Shown one piece after another: positions 15,779-24,563 of a stretch of DNA of 64,000 bases (its first letter is position 1; every line of letters starts with the position of its first letter). A model generated the notes under the pieces. The model searched no databases. It worked only from the letters and a program-made list of their open reading frames with translations, and was not told the DNA's origin. The stretch covers positions 2,371,001 to 2,435,000 of the forward strand of contig NZ_CAJQUA010000001.1 in assembly GCF_907163135.1 (NCBI RefSeq). Direction: 5' to 3'. This stretch comes from Brachymonas denitrificans. GTDB lineage: Bacteria; Pseudomonadota; Gammaproteobacteria; Burkholderiales; Burkholderiaceae_C. The position numbers and the translations under genes are program-made.

Positions 15779-16564
15779 ATGCAGGGACGTGAACGCTACG
15801 CCGGCAAGACGGTGATCGTGACGGGCGCGGCACAGGGCATTGGCCGCGGCGTGGCGCTGGCGCTGGCGCAGGAAGGGGCGCGCCTGCTGCTGGCCGACCG
15901 CTCCGAGTTGGTGCAGGAAACGGCCGATGAAGTGCGCGCGCTGGGCGTCGATGTGGTTGTGGAACTGGCCGACCTGGAAACCTGGGCCGGTGCCGAGAGT
16001 GTGGCCAAGGCGGCGATCAAGCGCTACAAGCGCATCGACGTGCTGGTGAACAACGTGGGTGGTTCGATCTGGTTCAAGCCCTACCAGGAATACCAGCCCG
16101 AAGAGGTGGAAGCCGAAGTGCGCCGCTCGCTGTTTCCCACCCTGTGGATGTGCCGCGCCGTGCTGCCGCAGATGCTCAAGCAGAAGGGCGGGGCGATCGT
16201 GAACGTGTCGTCGATTGCCACGCGCGGCATCTACCGCATTCCGTACTCTGCCTCGAAAGGCGGCGTGAATGCGCTGACGGCCAGCCTGGCGTTCGAGCAT
16301 GCACAGGACGGCATCCGCGTGAACGCGGTGGCCACCGGCGGCACCGAAGCGCCGCCGCGCCGTATCCCGCGCAACCCGAACAAGCTGAGCAAAAAGGAAA
16401 AAGCCTGGATGCAGGGCATCGTCGACCAGACGCTGTCCAGCAGCCTGATGCACCGCTACGGCACGATCGACGAGCAGGTCGGAGCCATCCTGTTCCTGGG
16501 ATCGGACGAGGCCTCGTACATCACCGGATCGGTGCTGCCCGTGGGCGGCGGCGACCAGGGCTGA
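15779..16564 (+). CDS. benD: benzoate diol dehydrogenase (BenD, SDR family)
   Basis: BenD oxidises 1,6-dihydroxycyclohexa-2,4-diene-1-carboxylate to catechol with release of CO2. The 261-residue short-chain dehydrogenase has the NAD motif TGAAQGIG, NNVGG, the catalytic Ser in NVSSIATRG and the Y-x-x-x-K motif YSASKGG. The closing segment SYITGSVLPVGGG is complete. The start lies one base after the benC stop, so the genes are coupled. It appears intact although the pathway's first enzyme is destroyed. Confidence 0.93.
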   Translation: MQGRERYAGKTVIVTGAAQGIGRGVALALAQEGARLLLADRSELVQETADEVRALGVDVVVELADLETWAGAESVAKAAIKRYKRIDVLVNNVGGSIWFKPYQEYQPEEVEAEVRRSLFPTLWMCRAVLPQMLKQKGGAIVNVSSIATRGIYRIPYSASKGGVNALTASLAFEHAQDGIRVNAVATGGTEAPPRRIPRNPNKLSKKEKAWMQGIVDQTLSSSLMHRYGTIDEQVGAILFLGSDEASYITGSVLPVGGGDQG

Positions 16565-16593
16565 ACCGAGCCCCACCCTTCAGGAAGTTCCTC

Positions 16594-17831
16594 ATGCGCA
16601 GTACCTCTGTTAGCGCGCCCGCAGCGCACGCCCATGGCCCGATGTCCGCCATCCTGGCCGGCCTGTTGGCCGTGGCGGTGTCCTATGCCGGCCCGCTGCT
16701 GATCTTCTTCCAGGCGGCGCACGCCGGCAACATGTCGCCGGAGATGACGACCTCCTGGGTCTGGGCCATCTCGGTCGGCGCGGGCGTTTCCGGCATTTTC
16801 CTGAGCTGGTTCCTGAAGGTGCCGGTGGTAACGGCCTGGTCGGCGCCAGGCACGGCGCTGCTGATCACGCTGTTTCCGGCCATCACCATGCCCGAGGTGG
16901 TCGGTGCCTATATCACCGCTGCGGTGCTGATTTTCCTGGTGGGGGTGAGCGGCTATTTCGACAAGCTGGTGCGCATGATCCGCGCGGGGTGGCGGCCGGC
17001 ATGATGGCCGGCATCCTGTTCCAGTTCGGGCTGAACGTGTTCCAGGCGACCGCGAGCATGCCGGAGATTGAGCTGAGCATGATCGTGGTCTATCTGCTGG
17101 CACGGCGCTTCTTTGCACGCTACGCGGTGTTGCTGGTGCTGCTGGCGGGGGTGCTGCTGTCCTGGTCGCTGGGGCAGACGCAGTTCCAGAGCGTGACGCT
17201 GGAGCTTGCCATGCCGGTGTTCACCATGCCCCAGTGGACCTGGCAGAGCACGCTCAGCTTTGCGCTGCCGTTGGTGCTGGTCAGCCTGACCGAGCAGTTC
17301 CTGCCGGGCATGGCAATCCTGCAGCTCTCGGGCTACCACACGCCGGCGCGGCCGATCATCATGGTGACCAGCCTGACCTCGCTCGCAGTGGCGGCGTTTG
17401 GCGGCATCACTACCGTGCTGGCGGCCATCACGGCCGCGCTATGCACGGGCAAGGATGCGCACGAGGACCCGGGCAAGCGCTATATCGCCGGCATTGCCAA
17501 TGGCGCGTTCTATCTGCTGGGGGCGCTGTTTGCCGGTTCCATCGTCACCCTGTTTGCCGCGCTGCCGCCGGCCTTCGTGGCGGCGCTGGCGGCGCTGGCG
17601 GCGCTGGCGGGGCTGGCGCTGATCGGCGCGATCACCAGCAATGTGGTGGCTGCGATGGAGCAGCCCGAACATCGCGAGTCCGCCATCGTGTGCTTTCTGG
17701 CGACGGCGTCCGGCATGACGTTCCTGGGGCTGGGTTCGGCCTTCTGGGGCATCGTGATCGGTTCGCTGGCGCATGCGGTGCTGAGCTGGCGCAAGGCAGC
17801 CCGGACGACCGCGCCAGCCAGCGCTTCTTGA
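16594..17831 (+). pseudogene. benE: benzoate transporter BenE, frameshifted
   Basis: The two frames together match BenE: ILAGLLAVAVSYAGPLLIFF, WSAPGTALLIT and FDKLVRMIRAG in the first frame (16594-17004), then AAGMMAGILFQFGLNVF, EQFLPGMAIL, GGITTVLAAITAALCTG and FLGLGSAFWGIVIGS in the second (16989-17831). Adding one G to the run at 16986-16989 joins them (MIRAG-VAAGMM) into a protein of about 412 residues. As read, translation stops at 17004 after 136 residues. The break is a -1 shift in a G run, either a mutation or a read error. Confidence 0.85.
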
Positions 17832-18222
17832 GGGCGCAAAGTATTCCCGTCGACCGTCGCAGGAGGTATACCGAATCAGTGATAGTTCCGTGAATCCCGC
17901 ATACCTTAGTAGGAAGGTTGGATTCTTGTCCAATTCAAGCCACATAGGTTGCCCCTGAAAGCCGTGATTTAGGAAAAACCCCTAAACCCGTGCCGGGGGC
18001 CTCCTTCTATCATTCGGCGCTGCAGTTAACGTAAACGTCAAACAACAAGAGCGTTGTCGTGGCTGCTGCTCCTTATCCGCAGTGTGCGGGGTGCTGTCAC
18101 TGTCCTGTCAGGCGAAATCAGCATGCTGTACCTGTTTGCCCTCGGCAATTTCGCCATAGATAGAGCCTGGTTCCACCAGGACGCCGGCCTGTGCAGACAG
18201 GCCGACAACTAGGAAGACAACC
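17832..18222. other. 391-base intergenic region before the benK-like gene
   Basis: No gene is seen. AGGTAT (17864-17869) is opposed by ATACCT (17901-17906), and GGTATACC overlaps the first arm; ATAC/GTAT half-sites are the kind bound by BenM/CatM-type regulators, so this may be a former regulator site. The ribosome-binding site of the transporter (AGGAAG, 18211-18216) closes the region. Confidence 0.45.
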
Positions 18223-19572
18223 ATGAGACACGTGGACCTGCATGCCCTGATAGACCATGCAAAATTTCAGCGCTTCCACTGGATCGTCCTGATCTGGTGC
18301 ACGCTGATCATCATCTTCGACGGCTACGACCTGGCCGTGGCCGGTGCGGCGCTGCCGTCCATCATGAAGGAAATGGGCGTGTCGCCCACCAACGCCGGCT
18401 TCATGATGAGCTCGGCCCTGTTCGGCATGATGTTCGGTGCGATTTTCCTCGGCACCATGGCTGACAAGGTCGGCCGCCGCTGGACCATCGCCATCTGTAT
18501 CGCGCTGTTCTCCATCTTCACCGCTGCAGCCGGCCTCACGCACGAGCCGATCTCCTTCAGCGTGATGCGTTTCCTGGCCGGCCTCGGCATTGGCGGCGTG
18601 CTGCCGAACGTGGTGGCGCACATGGCCGAATACTCCCCGCGCAAGATCCGCTCCACCATGGTGACGCTGATGTTCTCCGGCTACGCCGTGGGCGGCATGC
18701 TGGCCGCCGTGCTGGGCAAGGGCCTGATCGCCGACTATGGCTGGCAGGCCGTGTTCTTCGCCGCTGCCGCTCCGCTGGTGCTGGTGCCGTTCATGATGAT
18801 GTCGCTGCCCGAGTCGGCCACCTACCTGATCAAGAAAGGCCGCCACGAAGAGCTAAAGAAGATCGCGCACCGCATCGAACCCAGCTACGTGGCCCAGCAG
18901 GGTGACCACTTCGCACTGCCCGCTTCCGACAACAAGGACCAGTCCGTCAGCCTGGGCCGCCTGTTCCAGGATGGCCGCGGCTTCAGCACCATCATGTTCT
19001 GGATCGCCTTCTTCATGTGCCTGTTCATGGTGTACGCCCTGAGCTCCTGGCTTGCCAAGCTGATGGCCAACGCCGGCTACAGCCTGGGTTCCGCCCTGAC
19101 CTTCGTGCTGGTGCTGAACTTCGGAGCCATGATCGGCGCCATCGGTGGCGGCTGGCTGGCTGACCGCTTCAACATCAAGGTGGTGCAGATCGTGTTCTAT
19201 GCGCTGGCCGCCATCTCGATCACCTCGCTCGGCTACAAGCTGCCGCTGCCGCTGCTGTACTTCATGGTCGGCCTGGCAGGTGCTTCCACCATCGGCACGC
19301 AGATCGTGACCTACGCCTACGTGGGCCAGTTCTACCCCTACGACGTGCGCTCCACCGGTATCGGCTGGGCTTCCGGCGTGGGCCGTGCCGGCGCCATCCT
19401 GGCTCCGATCGTGATCGGCATCCTGGTGGCCATGGAACTGCCGCTGCAGATGAACTTCCTGGCCATCGCCCTGCCGGCCGTGGTGGCAGCCCTCGCGATT
19501 GCGTTCATCAACCCCAAGAAGTCGCACTCGCACCTGATCCACCTGCAGACGGCTGCGGCGCCTGCGCGCTGA
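18223..19572 (+). CDS. benK: aromatic acid:H+ symporter, BenK-like (MFS)
   Basis: The 449-residue protein has 12 predicted membrane segments and the AAHS-family signatures FDGYDLAVAGAALPSI in helix 1 and GTMADKVGRRW between helices 2 and 3, plus RFLAGLGIGGVLPN and YDVRSTGIGWASGVGR. Family members import benzoate, 4-hydroxybenzoate or related acids with protons. Position after benE suggests benzoate. It has a good ribosome-binding site and is complete, in contrast to its neighbours. A perfect terminator lies about 120 bases downstream. Confidence 0.85.
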   Translation: MRHVDLHALIDHAKFQRFHWIVLIWCTLIIIFDGYDLAVAGAALPSIMKEMGVSPTNAGFMMSSALFGMMFGAIFLGTMADKVGRRWTIAICIALFSIFTAAAGLTHEPISFSVMRFLAGLGIGGVLPNVVAHMAEYSPRKIRSTMVTLMFSGYAVGGMLAAVLGKGLIADYGWQAVFFAAAAPLVLVPFMMMSLPESATYLIKKGRHEELKKIAHRIEPSYVAQQGDHFALPASDNKDQSVSLGRLFQDGRGFSTIMFWIAFFMCLFMVYALSSWLAKLMANAGYSLGSALTFVLVLNFGAMIGAIGGGWLADRFNIKVVQIVFYALAAISITSLGYKLPLPLLYFMVGLAGASTIGTQIVTYAYVGQFYPYDVRSTGIGWASGVGRAGAILAPIVIGILVAMELPLQMNFLAIALPAVVAALAIAFINPKKSHSHLIHLQTAAAPAR

Positions 19573-19688
19573 GCCTGCCGGAACACTGGCTGATCCGCGT
19601 GTTGCCGATACGCGGACTGCCAGGAGCCGACAACCCCCTGCGGGCTGGCCAGCGCTCCGAAGGAGCCGGTGCCGGTCCTGCATTGCCC

Positions 19689-19719
19689 CCCATAGCTGGC
19701 AACCGCTATGGGTTTTTTT
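19689..19719 (+). terminator. terminator after benK
   Basis: CCCATAGC (19689-19696) and GCTATGGG (19705-19712) form an 8-bp stem followed by seven T. The stem also works in reverse for the convergent MaoC-like gene, though without a long T run. Confidence 0.9.
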
Positions 19720-19721
19720 CG

Positions 19722-20186
19722 TCAGGCCGAGGCGGGCTTGCGGAACACCAGCAGCTTGCTGGTCAGCTTCTGCAGACGCTCGCCGTGCTGGTTGGTGGTG
19801 ATGCTTTCCACCGTCACCATGCCGCGGTCGGCCTTGCTGCGCGAGGGCTGGATGTCCTTGATGGTGCTGGTGACGCGAAGCACGTCGCCGGGGCGCGTGG
19901 GCTGCGACCAGCTCAGTTCGGTGCCGGCGCCGATCAGTCCGTTGGCGACTGGCAGGCTGTGCACCATCAGGCGCATGGAGAGGGCGGCGGTCTGCCAGCC
20001 GCTGGCGGCCAGGCCCTGGAAGAATGAATCCCTGGCGGCCTCTTCATCCAGGTGAAATGGCTGTGGATCGTAGCGTGAGGCAAACTCCACGATCTGCTCC
20101 TTGTCCAGAGCGTGCGTATCGCTGACAAAGATGTCTCCGACCTTCAGGTCGTCGAGATAGAGCGGGCGTGCGGGGCTGGCGGGCAT
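19722..20186 (-). CDS. MaoC-like (R)-specific enoyl-CoA hydratase/dehydratase family protein
   Basis: The 154-residue hot-dog-fold protein carries the MaoC pattern: LYLDDLKVGDIFVSDTHALD, ASRYDPQPFHLDEEAA with the catalytic Asp and His, FFQGLAASGWQTAALSMRLM, and RPGDVLRVTSTI. Such proteins hydrate enoyl-CoA thioesters. It lies last in the leftward valine-degradation cluster, but the terminator after mmsB suggests its own transcript. ATG 20186 with GGAGA seven bases upstream is used; the frame extends further without family sequence. The substrate is unknown. Confidence 0.85.
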   Translation of the reverse strand: MPASPARPLYLDDLKVGDIFVSDTHALDKEQIVEFASRYDPQPFHLDEEAARDSFFQGLAASGWQTAALSMRLMVHSLPVANGLIGAGTELSWSQPTRPGDVLRVTSTIKDIQPSRSKADRGMVTVESITTNQHGERLQKLTSKLLVFRKPASA

Positions 20187-20389
20187 CGGGGGTCTCCATG
20201 AGAGTGTGGGAGGAGCGGATGGACCATTATCCGCGGCCTGCGCAATGTACTGTCGGCTGAGCAAGCTCGGGGATTGCGCGATGGGGAAGGCAGGAGCGGC
20301 AGTGCAACTCCAGGAATTGTGCGATGGCGGAGGCATGCGTCGACAGCGTGCCGGCGCAAGATCGGCACGGCAGAGGTGACCCCGCAAAC

Positions 20390-20422
20390 AAAAAAGGCGC
20401 GCGGCCCGAAAGCCAGCGCGCC
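20390..20422 (-). terminator. terminator after mmsB
   Basis: On the minus strand GGCGCGC (20422-20416) pairs with GCGCGCC (20402-20396), followed by six T (20395-20390). It lies about 40 bases beyond the mmsB stop. Confidence 0.85.
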
Positions 20423-20465
20423 TTGCCTGCGCGCACAAGGCCCGCAGAAGGAGACAGTCGAAGGA

Positions 20466-21359
20466 TCAGGCCTTCTGCAGCATCTGGATGATGGAGGAGA
20501 AATCCAGGCCGCCCTTGCCGGACAGGCTGTGCGCCGCGTACAGGCTGCGCGCCATGGCGCCCAGCGGGGTGCTGGCACGCACGTGCATGGCGTTTTCCTG
20601 CGCCAGGCCCAGGTCCTTGAGCATCAGGTCGGTGCCGAAGCCACCGGCGTAGCCCTTGCTGGCCGGGGTCGTTTCCATCACGCCGGGCACGGGGTTGTAT
20701 TTTTCCAGCGCCCAGTTGCCGCCGGAGCTGCGGCGCATGATCTCGGCCAGTGCTTTCGGATCGAGACCGTTGGCCAGACCCAGGGCCATGGCTTCGCTGG
20801 TGCCGATCATCAGGATGCCGAGCAGCATGTTGTTGCAGATCTTGGCCGTCTGGCCGGCGCCCACGCTGCCGGCGTGGAAGATGTTGGCGCCCATTTTCTC
20901 GAGCAGCGGACGGGCGCGGCCCAGTGCGGCATCGTCACCACCGACCATGAAGGTCAGCGTGCCGGCAGCAGCGCCAGCGGTGCCGCCGGACACGGGGGCG
21001 TCGATGAAGGCAAAGCCCTTGGCGGCGGCAGCAGCGCCCACCTTCTGCGCGCTGGCGGCGGCGATGGTGGAGCTGTCGATGATCAGTGCGCCGGCCGGCA
21101 GCACGTCGAGCAGGCCGGGCTGGCCGTCCTTGCCCAGGTACAGGGCTTCGACGTGGGCGCTGGCGGGCAGCATGCTGACGACGACTTCGGCGTCCCTGGC
21201 AGCATCGTTGGCGCTGGCGGCAACGGTCACGCCTTCGGCCTTGACGGCGTCACAGGCAGCCTGGGACAGGTCGAAGGCCTTGACCGTGTGGCCGGCCTTC
21301 TGCAGGTTGATGGCCATGGGGCCGCCCATGTTGCCGATGCCGATGAATGCGATGTTCAT
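20466..21359 (-). CDS. mmsB: 3-hydroxyisobutyrate dehydrogenase
   Basis: MmsB oxidises 3-hydroxyisobutyrate to methylmalonate semialdehyde in valine degradation. The 297-residue protein has the N-terminal NAD motif FIGIGNMGGPMA, the substrate-binding signature DAPVSGGTAGAAAG and the catalytic Lys in GQTAKICNN. The ribosome-binding site AAGGAGA precedes the ATG. It lies 28 bases after the acyl-CoA dehydrogenase gene on the same strand, so the two are co-transcribed. Confidence 0.95.
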   Translation of the reverse strand: MNIAFIGIGNMGGPMAINLQKAGHTVKAFDLSQAACDAVKAEGVTVAASANDAARDAEVVVSMLPASAHVEALYLGKDGQPGLLDVLPAGALIIDSSTIAAASAQKVGAAAAAKGFAFIDAPVSGGTAGAAAGTLTFMVGGDDAALGRARPLLEKMGANIFHAGSVGAGQTAKICNNMLLGILMIGTSEAMALGLANGLDPKALAEIMRRSSGGNWALEKYNPVPGVMETTPASKGYAGGFGTDLMLKDLGLAQENAMHVRASTPLGAMARSLYAAHSLSGKGGLDFSSIIQMLQKA

Positions 21360-21386
21360 GAATGTGTCTCCTTGTGGGTGAATGGG

Positions 21387-22547
21387 TTAGCGGATCGAAT
21401 CCAGGCCGCGGTCGCCCAACAGGCGGCGCGACACGATCACGCGCATGATCTCGTTGGTTCCTTCCAGGATCTGGTGCACGCGCACGTCGCGCAGCAGGCG
21501 CTCCAGCGGGAACTCGCGCAGGTAGCCGTAGCCGCCGTGCAGTTGCAGCGCCTCGTTCACGATGTTGAAGCAGGCGTCGGTGGCGAAACGCTTGGCCATG
21601 GCGCAGTAGGTGGTGGCGTCCGGGCTGCGTGTGTCCAGCTTGAACGCGGCCAGACGCACCATCTGGCGCGCGGCGACCAGCTCGGTCTGCATGTCGGCCA
21701 GCTTGAACTGCAGCGCCTGGAACGCGGCCAGCTTCTTGCCGAACTGGCTGCGCTCGTTCATGTACTGCTGCGCGGCATTGAGCGCGCCCTGGGCCGCGCC
21801 TACGGAGCAGGTGGCGATGTTGATACGGCCACCGTCCAGACCCTTCATGGCGATCTTGAAGCCTTCGCCTTCGGCACCCAGCAGGTGGCTGGCGGGCACG
21901 CGCACGTCGCTGAAGCTGATGGCACGCGTGGGCTGGCTGTGCCAGCCGAGTTTTTCCTCGTTCTTGCCGTACTGGATGCCCGGCAGGTTGGCCGGCACCA
22001 GCAGGGCGGAGATGCCGTCTGCACCCGGGCCGCCGGTGCGGGCCATCAGCACCAGCACGTCGGTGGCGCCAGCGCCGGAGATGAACATCTTCTCGCCGTT
22101 GATGACGTATTCGTCGCCTTCCAACTTGGCCGTGGTGCGCAGGCTGCCGGCATCGCTGCCGGCGCCGGGCTCGGTCAGGCAGTAGCTGGCGAGCTGGTCA
22201 CCCGCCGTCAGCGCCGGCGCGTACTGCTCGGCGATTTGGGGTTTGGCCCAGTTGGTGATCATCCACGTCGCCATGTTGTGGATGGTGATGAAGGCCGTGG
22301 TGGAAGGATCGACGGCCGCCAGTTCCTCGAACACCAGCGTGGCATCCAGGCGCGACAGGCCGAGGCCGCCGTATTCTTCGGAAGCGTACAGGCCGCAGAA
22401 GCCCAGCGCGCCGGCGGTGGAAATGGCCTGGCGCGGGAAGATGTGCTCGGCGTCCCACTTGGCGGCGTTGGGGGCGAGTTCGCCGGCGGCGTAGTCGCGC
22501 GCCACGCTGACGAACTGTTGCTGGTCGTCGGTCAGGTCGAAATACAT
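21387..22547 (-). CDS. isobutyryl-CoA dehydrogenase-like acyl-CoA dehydrogenase
   Basis: This flavoprotein of 386 residues should oxidise isobutyryl-CoA to methacrylyl-CoA. Family motifs are CLTEPGAGSDAGSL, EKMFISGAGATDVLVL, QFGKKLAAFQALQF, and ALQLHGGYGYLREFPLERLLRD with QILEGTNEIMR; the catalytic Glu is in the last of these. Placement between mmsA and mmsB points to the valine pathway rather than general fatty acid oxidation. ATG 22547 has GGAGGAGA upstream; the frame stays open to 22661 without family sequence. Confidence 0.92.
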   Translation of the reverse strand: MYFDLTDDQQQFVSVARDYAAGELAPNAAKWDAEHIFPRQAISTAGALGFCGLYASEEYGGLGLSRLDATLVFEELAAVDPSTTAFITIHNMATWMITNWAKPQIAEQYAPALTAGDQLASYCLTEPGAGSDAGSLRTTAKLEGDEYVINGEKMFISGAGATDVLVLMARTGGPGADGISALLVPANLPGIQYGKNEEKLGWHSQPTRAISFSDVRVPASHLLGAEGEGFKIAMKGLDGGRINIATCSVGAAQGALNAAQQYMNERSQFGKKLAAFQALQFKLADMQTELVAARQMVRLAAFKLDTRSPDATTYCAMAKRFATDACFNIVNEALQLHGGYGYLREFPLERLLRDVRVHQILEGTNEIMRVIVSRRLLGDRGLDSIR

Positions 22548-22848
22548 GGTTTGTCTCCTCCTTCCCTCGCTCGGAAAGGGGTCTCGATTCTTGTTGGCGC
22601 TGCCGGCGGGGGCAGCGTGTTCTTGCAGGGCGGTACGCGCGGACAGAGGACCAAGGCGCATCGTTTTCGACCGTTACGCGCTTGAACTGAGACAGGCGCG
22701 CTACGTCGGGACGCTGGACCGGGTCATGGTGCCGCGCTGACAAACGGAGCCGCAGCGGGGAGGCGACTCCGGGGAAAACAGCGATGGCCAGCCTGCGCAG
22801 GGCGGTTGTCTGGGCAACCGTCCCTGCCGGGTCAGGCCGCAGCCGGAA
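22548..22848. other. 301-base gap between mmsA and the acyl-CoA dehydrogenase gene
   Basis: No gene is seen. A hairpin GGGCGGTTG/CAACCGTCCC (22800-22824) lies just after the mmsA stop. It has no T run, so it may attenuate rather than end the transcript. A separate promoter for the downstream genes could lie here, but no clear one is visible. Confidence 0.45.
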
Positions 22849-24348
22849 TTACTTCAGGCTGATGGTGGTGTGCACGCCACCGGCGTTGGCTTCGTCGAAC
22901 CAGCGCTTGGTGATGGTCTTGGTCTGCGTGTAGAACGTGATGACCTGCTTGCCGTAGGGGCCCAGGTCGCCCAGCTTGGAGGCGCGCGAACCGGTGAAGG
23001 AGAACAGCGGGACCGGCACGGGAATCGGCACGTTGATGCCGACCTGACCGACGTCGATCTCTTCCTGGAACTTGTGCGCTGCAGCGCCGCTCTGGGTGAA
23101 CAGGGCGGTACCGTTGCCGTTCGGGTTGTCGTTGATGATCTGGATGGCTTCTTCCAGGGTCTCGGCGCCCATCACGCACATCACCGGGCCGAAGATTTCC
23201 TGCTTGTAGATGTCCATGTCGACGGTGACGTCCTTGAACAGGGTTGGGCCGACGAAGTTGCCGTTGGCTTCCGCGCCTTCCAGCTGTGGGTTGCGACCGT
23301 CCAGCACCAGGGTGGCGCCTTGCTCGACACCGGAAGCGATCAGGTTGTCCACACGGGCACGGGCGTTCTTGTTGATCAGCGGACCGACGTCCACGCCGGG
23401 GGTGGCGCCGTTGCCGACCTTCAGGCCCTTGGCGCGCTCGGCGATTTCGTCCACCCAGTTGCGGGCCTCGCCCACCAGGATCACGACCGGCAGGGCCATG
23501 CAGCGCTGGCCGGCAGCACCGAAGGAGGCGCCAGCCAGGGCGTTGAGGGTCTGCTCCTTGTTGCAGTCCGGCAGCACGATGGCGTGGTTCTTGGCGCCCA
23601 TCATGCACTGCACGCGCTTGCCGGCCAGGCTGGCGCGGTTGTACACGTGCGTGCCGACGCCGGTGGAACCGACGAAGCTGATGGCCTTGATGTCCTTGTG
23701 GTCGCAGATGCCGTTGACGACGTCAACGCCGCCGTGCACCACGTTCAGCACGCCGGCGGGGATGCCGGCTTCCAGCGCCAGTTCGCACAGGCGGATGGTG
23801 GACATCGGATCCTGCTCGGAGGGCTTGAGCACGAAGGTGTTGCCGGTGGCGATGGCCATCGGGAACATCCACAGCGGGATCATGGCCGGGAAGTTGAACG
23901 GGGTGATGCCGGCGCACACACCCAGCGGCTGCAGGATGGTGTAGGTGTCGACACCGCCGGCCACGTTGTTGGCGAATTCGCCCATTTGCAGCGTGCCGAT
24001 GTTGGCAGCGTGCTCGACCACTTCCAGGCCGCGGAACACGTCGCCTTCGGCGTCGGGCAGGGTCTTGCCCTGTTCACGTGTCAGGATGGCGGCCACTTCC
24101 TTGATGTTCTCGCGGATCAGCTGCTGCAGCTTCAGGAAAATGCGGGCGCGGGTGCCGATGGGGGTGTAGCGCCATGTCTTGAAGGCTTCCTTGGCAGCGG
24201 CAACGGCGGCGTCCAGTTCTTCCTGGGTGGCCATGGGCACGCGGGCAATCACTTCCTGCGTGGCGGGGTTGACGACGTCGCGCCATTCGGTGGTCTTGGA
24301 CTGGACGAATTGGCCGTTGATCAGCAGCGGGACGCTGGGAATGCTCAT
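22849..24348 (-). CDS. mmsA: CoA-acylating methylmalonate-semialdehyde dehydrogenase
   Basis: MmsA converts methylmalonate semialdehyde with CoA and NAD to propionyl-CoA and CO2, the end of the valine branch. The 499-residue aldehyde dehydrogenase-fold protein has [46 protein letters not shown] and the nucleophile C283 in [10 protein letters not shown]. It starts the leftward cluster, and its promoter region is shared with the divergent regulator, with TTTGCAAA sites in between. ATG 24348 with GGAGA upstream is used. Confidence 0.95.
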   Translation of the reverse strand: MSIPSVPLLINGQFVQSKTTEWRDVVNPATQEVIARVPMATQEELDAAVAAAKEAFKTWRYTPIGTRARIFLKLQQLIRENIKEVAAILTREQGKTLPDAEGDVFRGLEVVEHAANIGTLQMGEFANNVAGGVDTYTILQPLGVCAGITPFNFPAMIPLWMFPMAIATGNTFVLKPSEQDPMSTIRLCELALEAGIPAGVLNVVHGGVDVVNGICDHKDIKAISFVGSTGVGTHVYNRASLAGKRVQCMMGAKNHAIVLPDCNKEQTLNALAGASFGAAGQRCMALPVVILVGEARNWVDEIAERAKGLKVGNGATPGVDVGPLINKNARARVDNLIASGVEQGATLVLDGRNPQLEGAEANGNFVGPTLFKDVTVDMDIYKQEIFGPVMCVMGAETLEEAIQIINDNPNGNGTALFTQSGAAAHKFQEEIDVGQVGINVPIPVPVPLFSFTGSRASKLGDLGPYGKQVITFYTQTKTITKRWFDEANAGGVHTTISLK

Positions 24349-24406
24349 GGGGTGTCTCCTTCGGTAGTCGGCATGAAAAAGCGTTGGTCGGGCGCCTGGC
24401 CCGACC

Positions 24407-24532
24407 TTTGCAAAAATGGTATTCACAAGCTTTGCAAATCATCTACGTGTTTCCCCTAGGTTTTCGCTGTATCAGTGTGTAGGTGTGATACCTTTTGCAA
24501 TTCGGGACGCACTTTTGCAAATGTTGTGCAAA
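24407..24532. promoter_or_regulatory. TTTGCAAA operator array between mmsA and its regulator
   Basis: Exact TTTGCAAA lies at 24407-24414, 24431-24438 and 24514-24521. Close variants TTTGCAAT (24494-24501) and TGTGCAAA (24525-24532) complete the array. RamB of Corynebacterium, a relative of the adjacent regulator, is known to bind sites with a TTTGCAAA core. The array lies in the 215-base divergent promoter region, so control of both directions is likely. Confidence 0.8.
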
Positions 24533-24563
24533 GGGTTCCCGATCACGCCATTCCATTGCTTCC

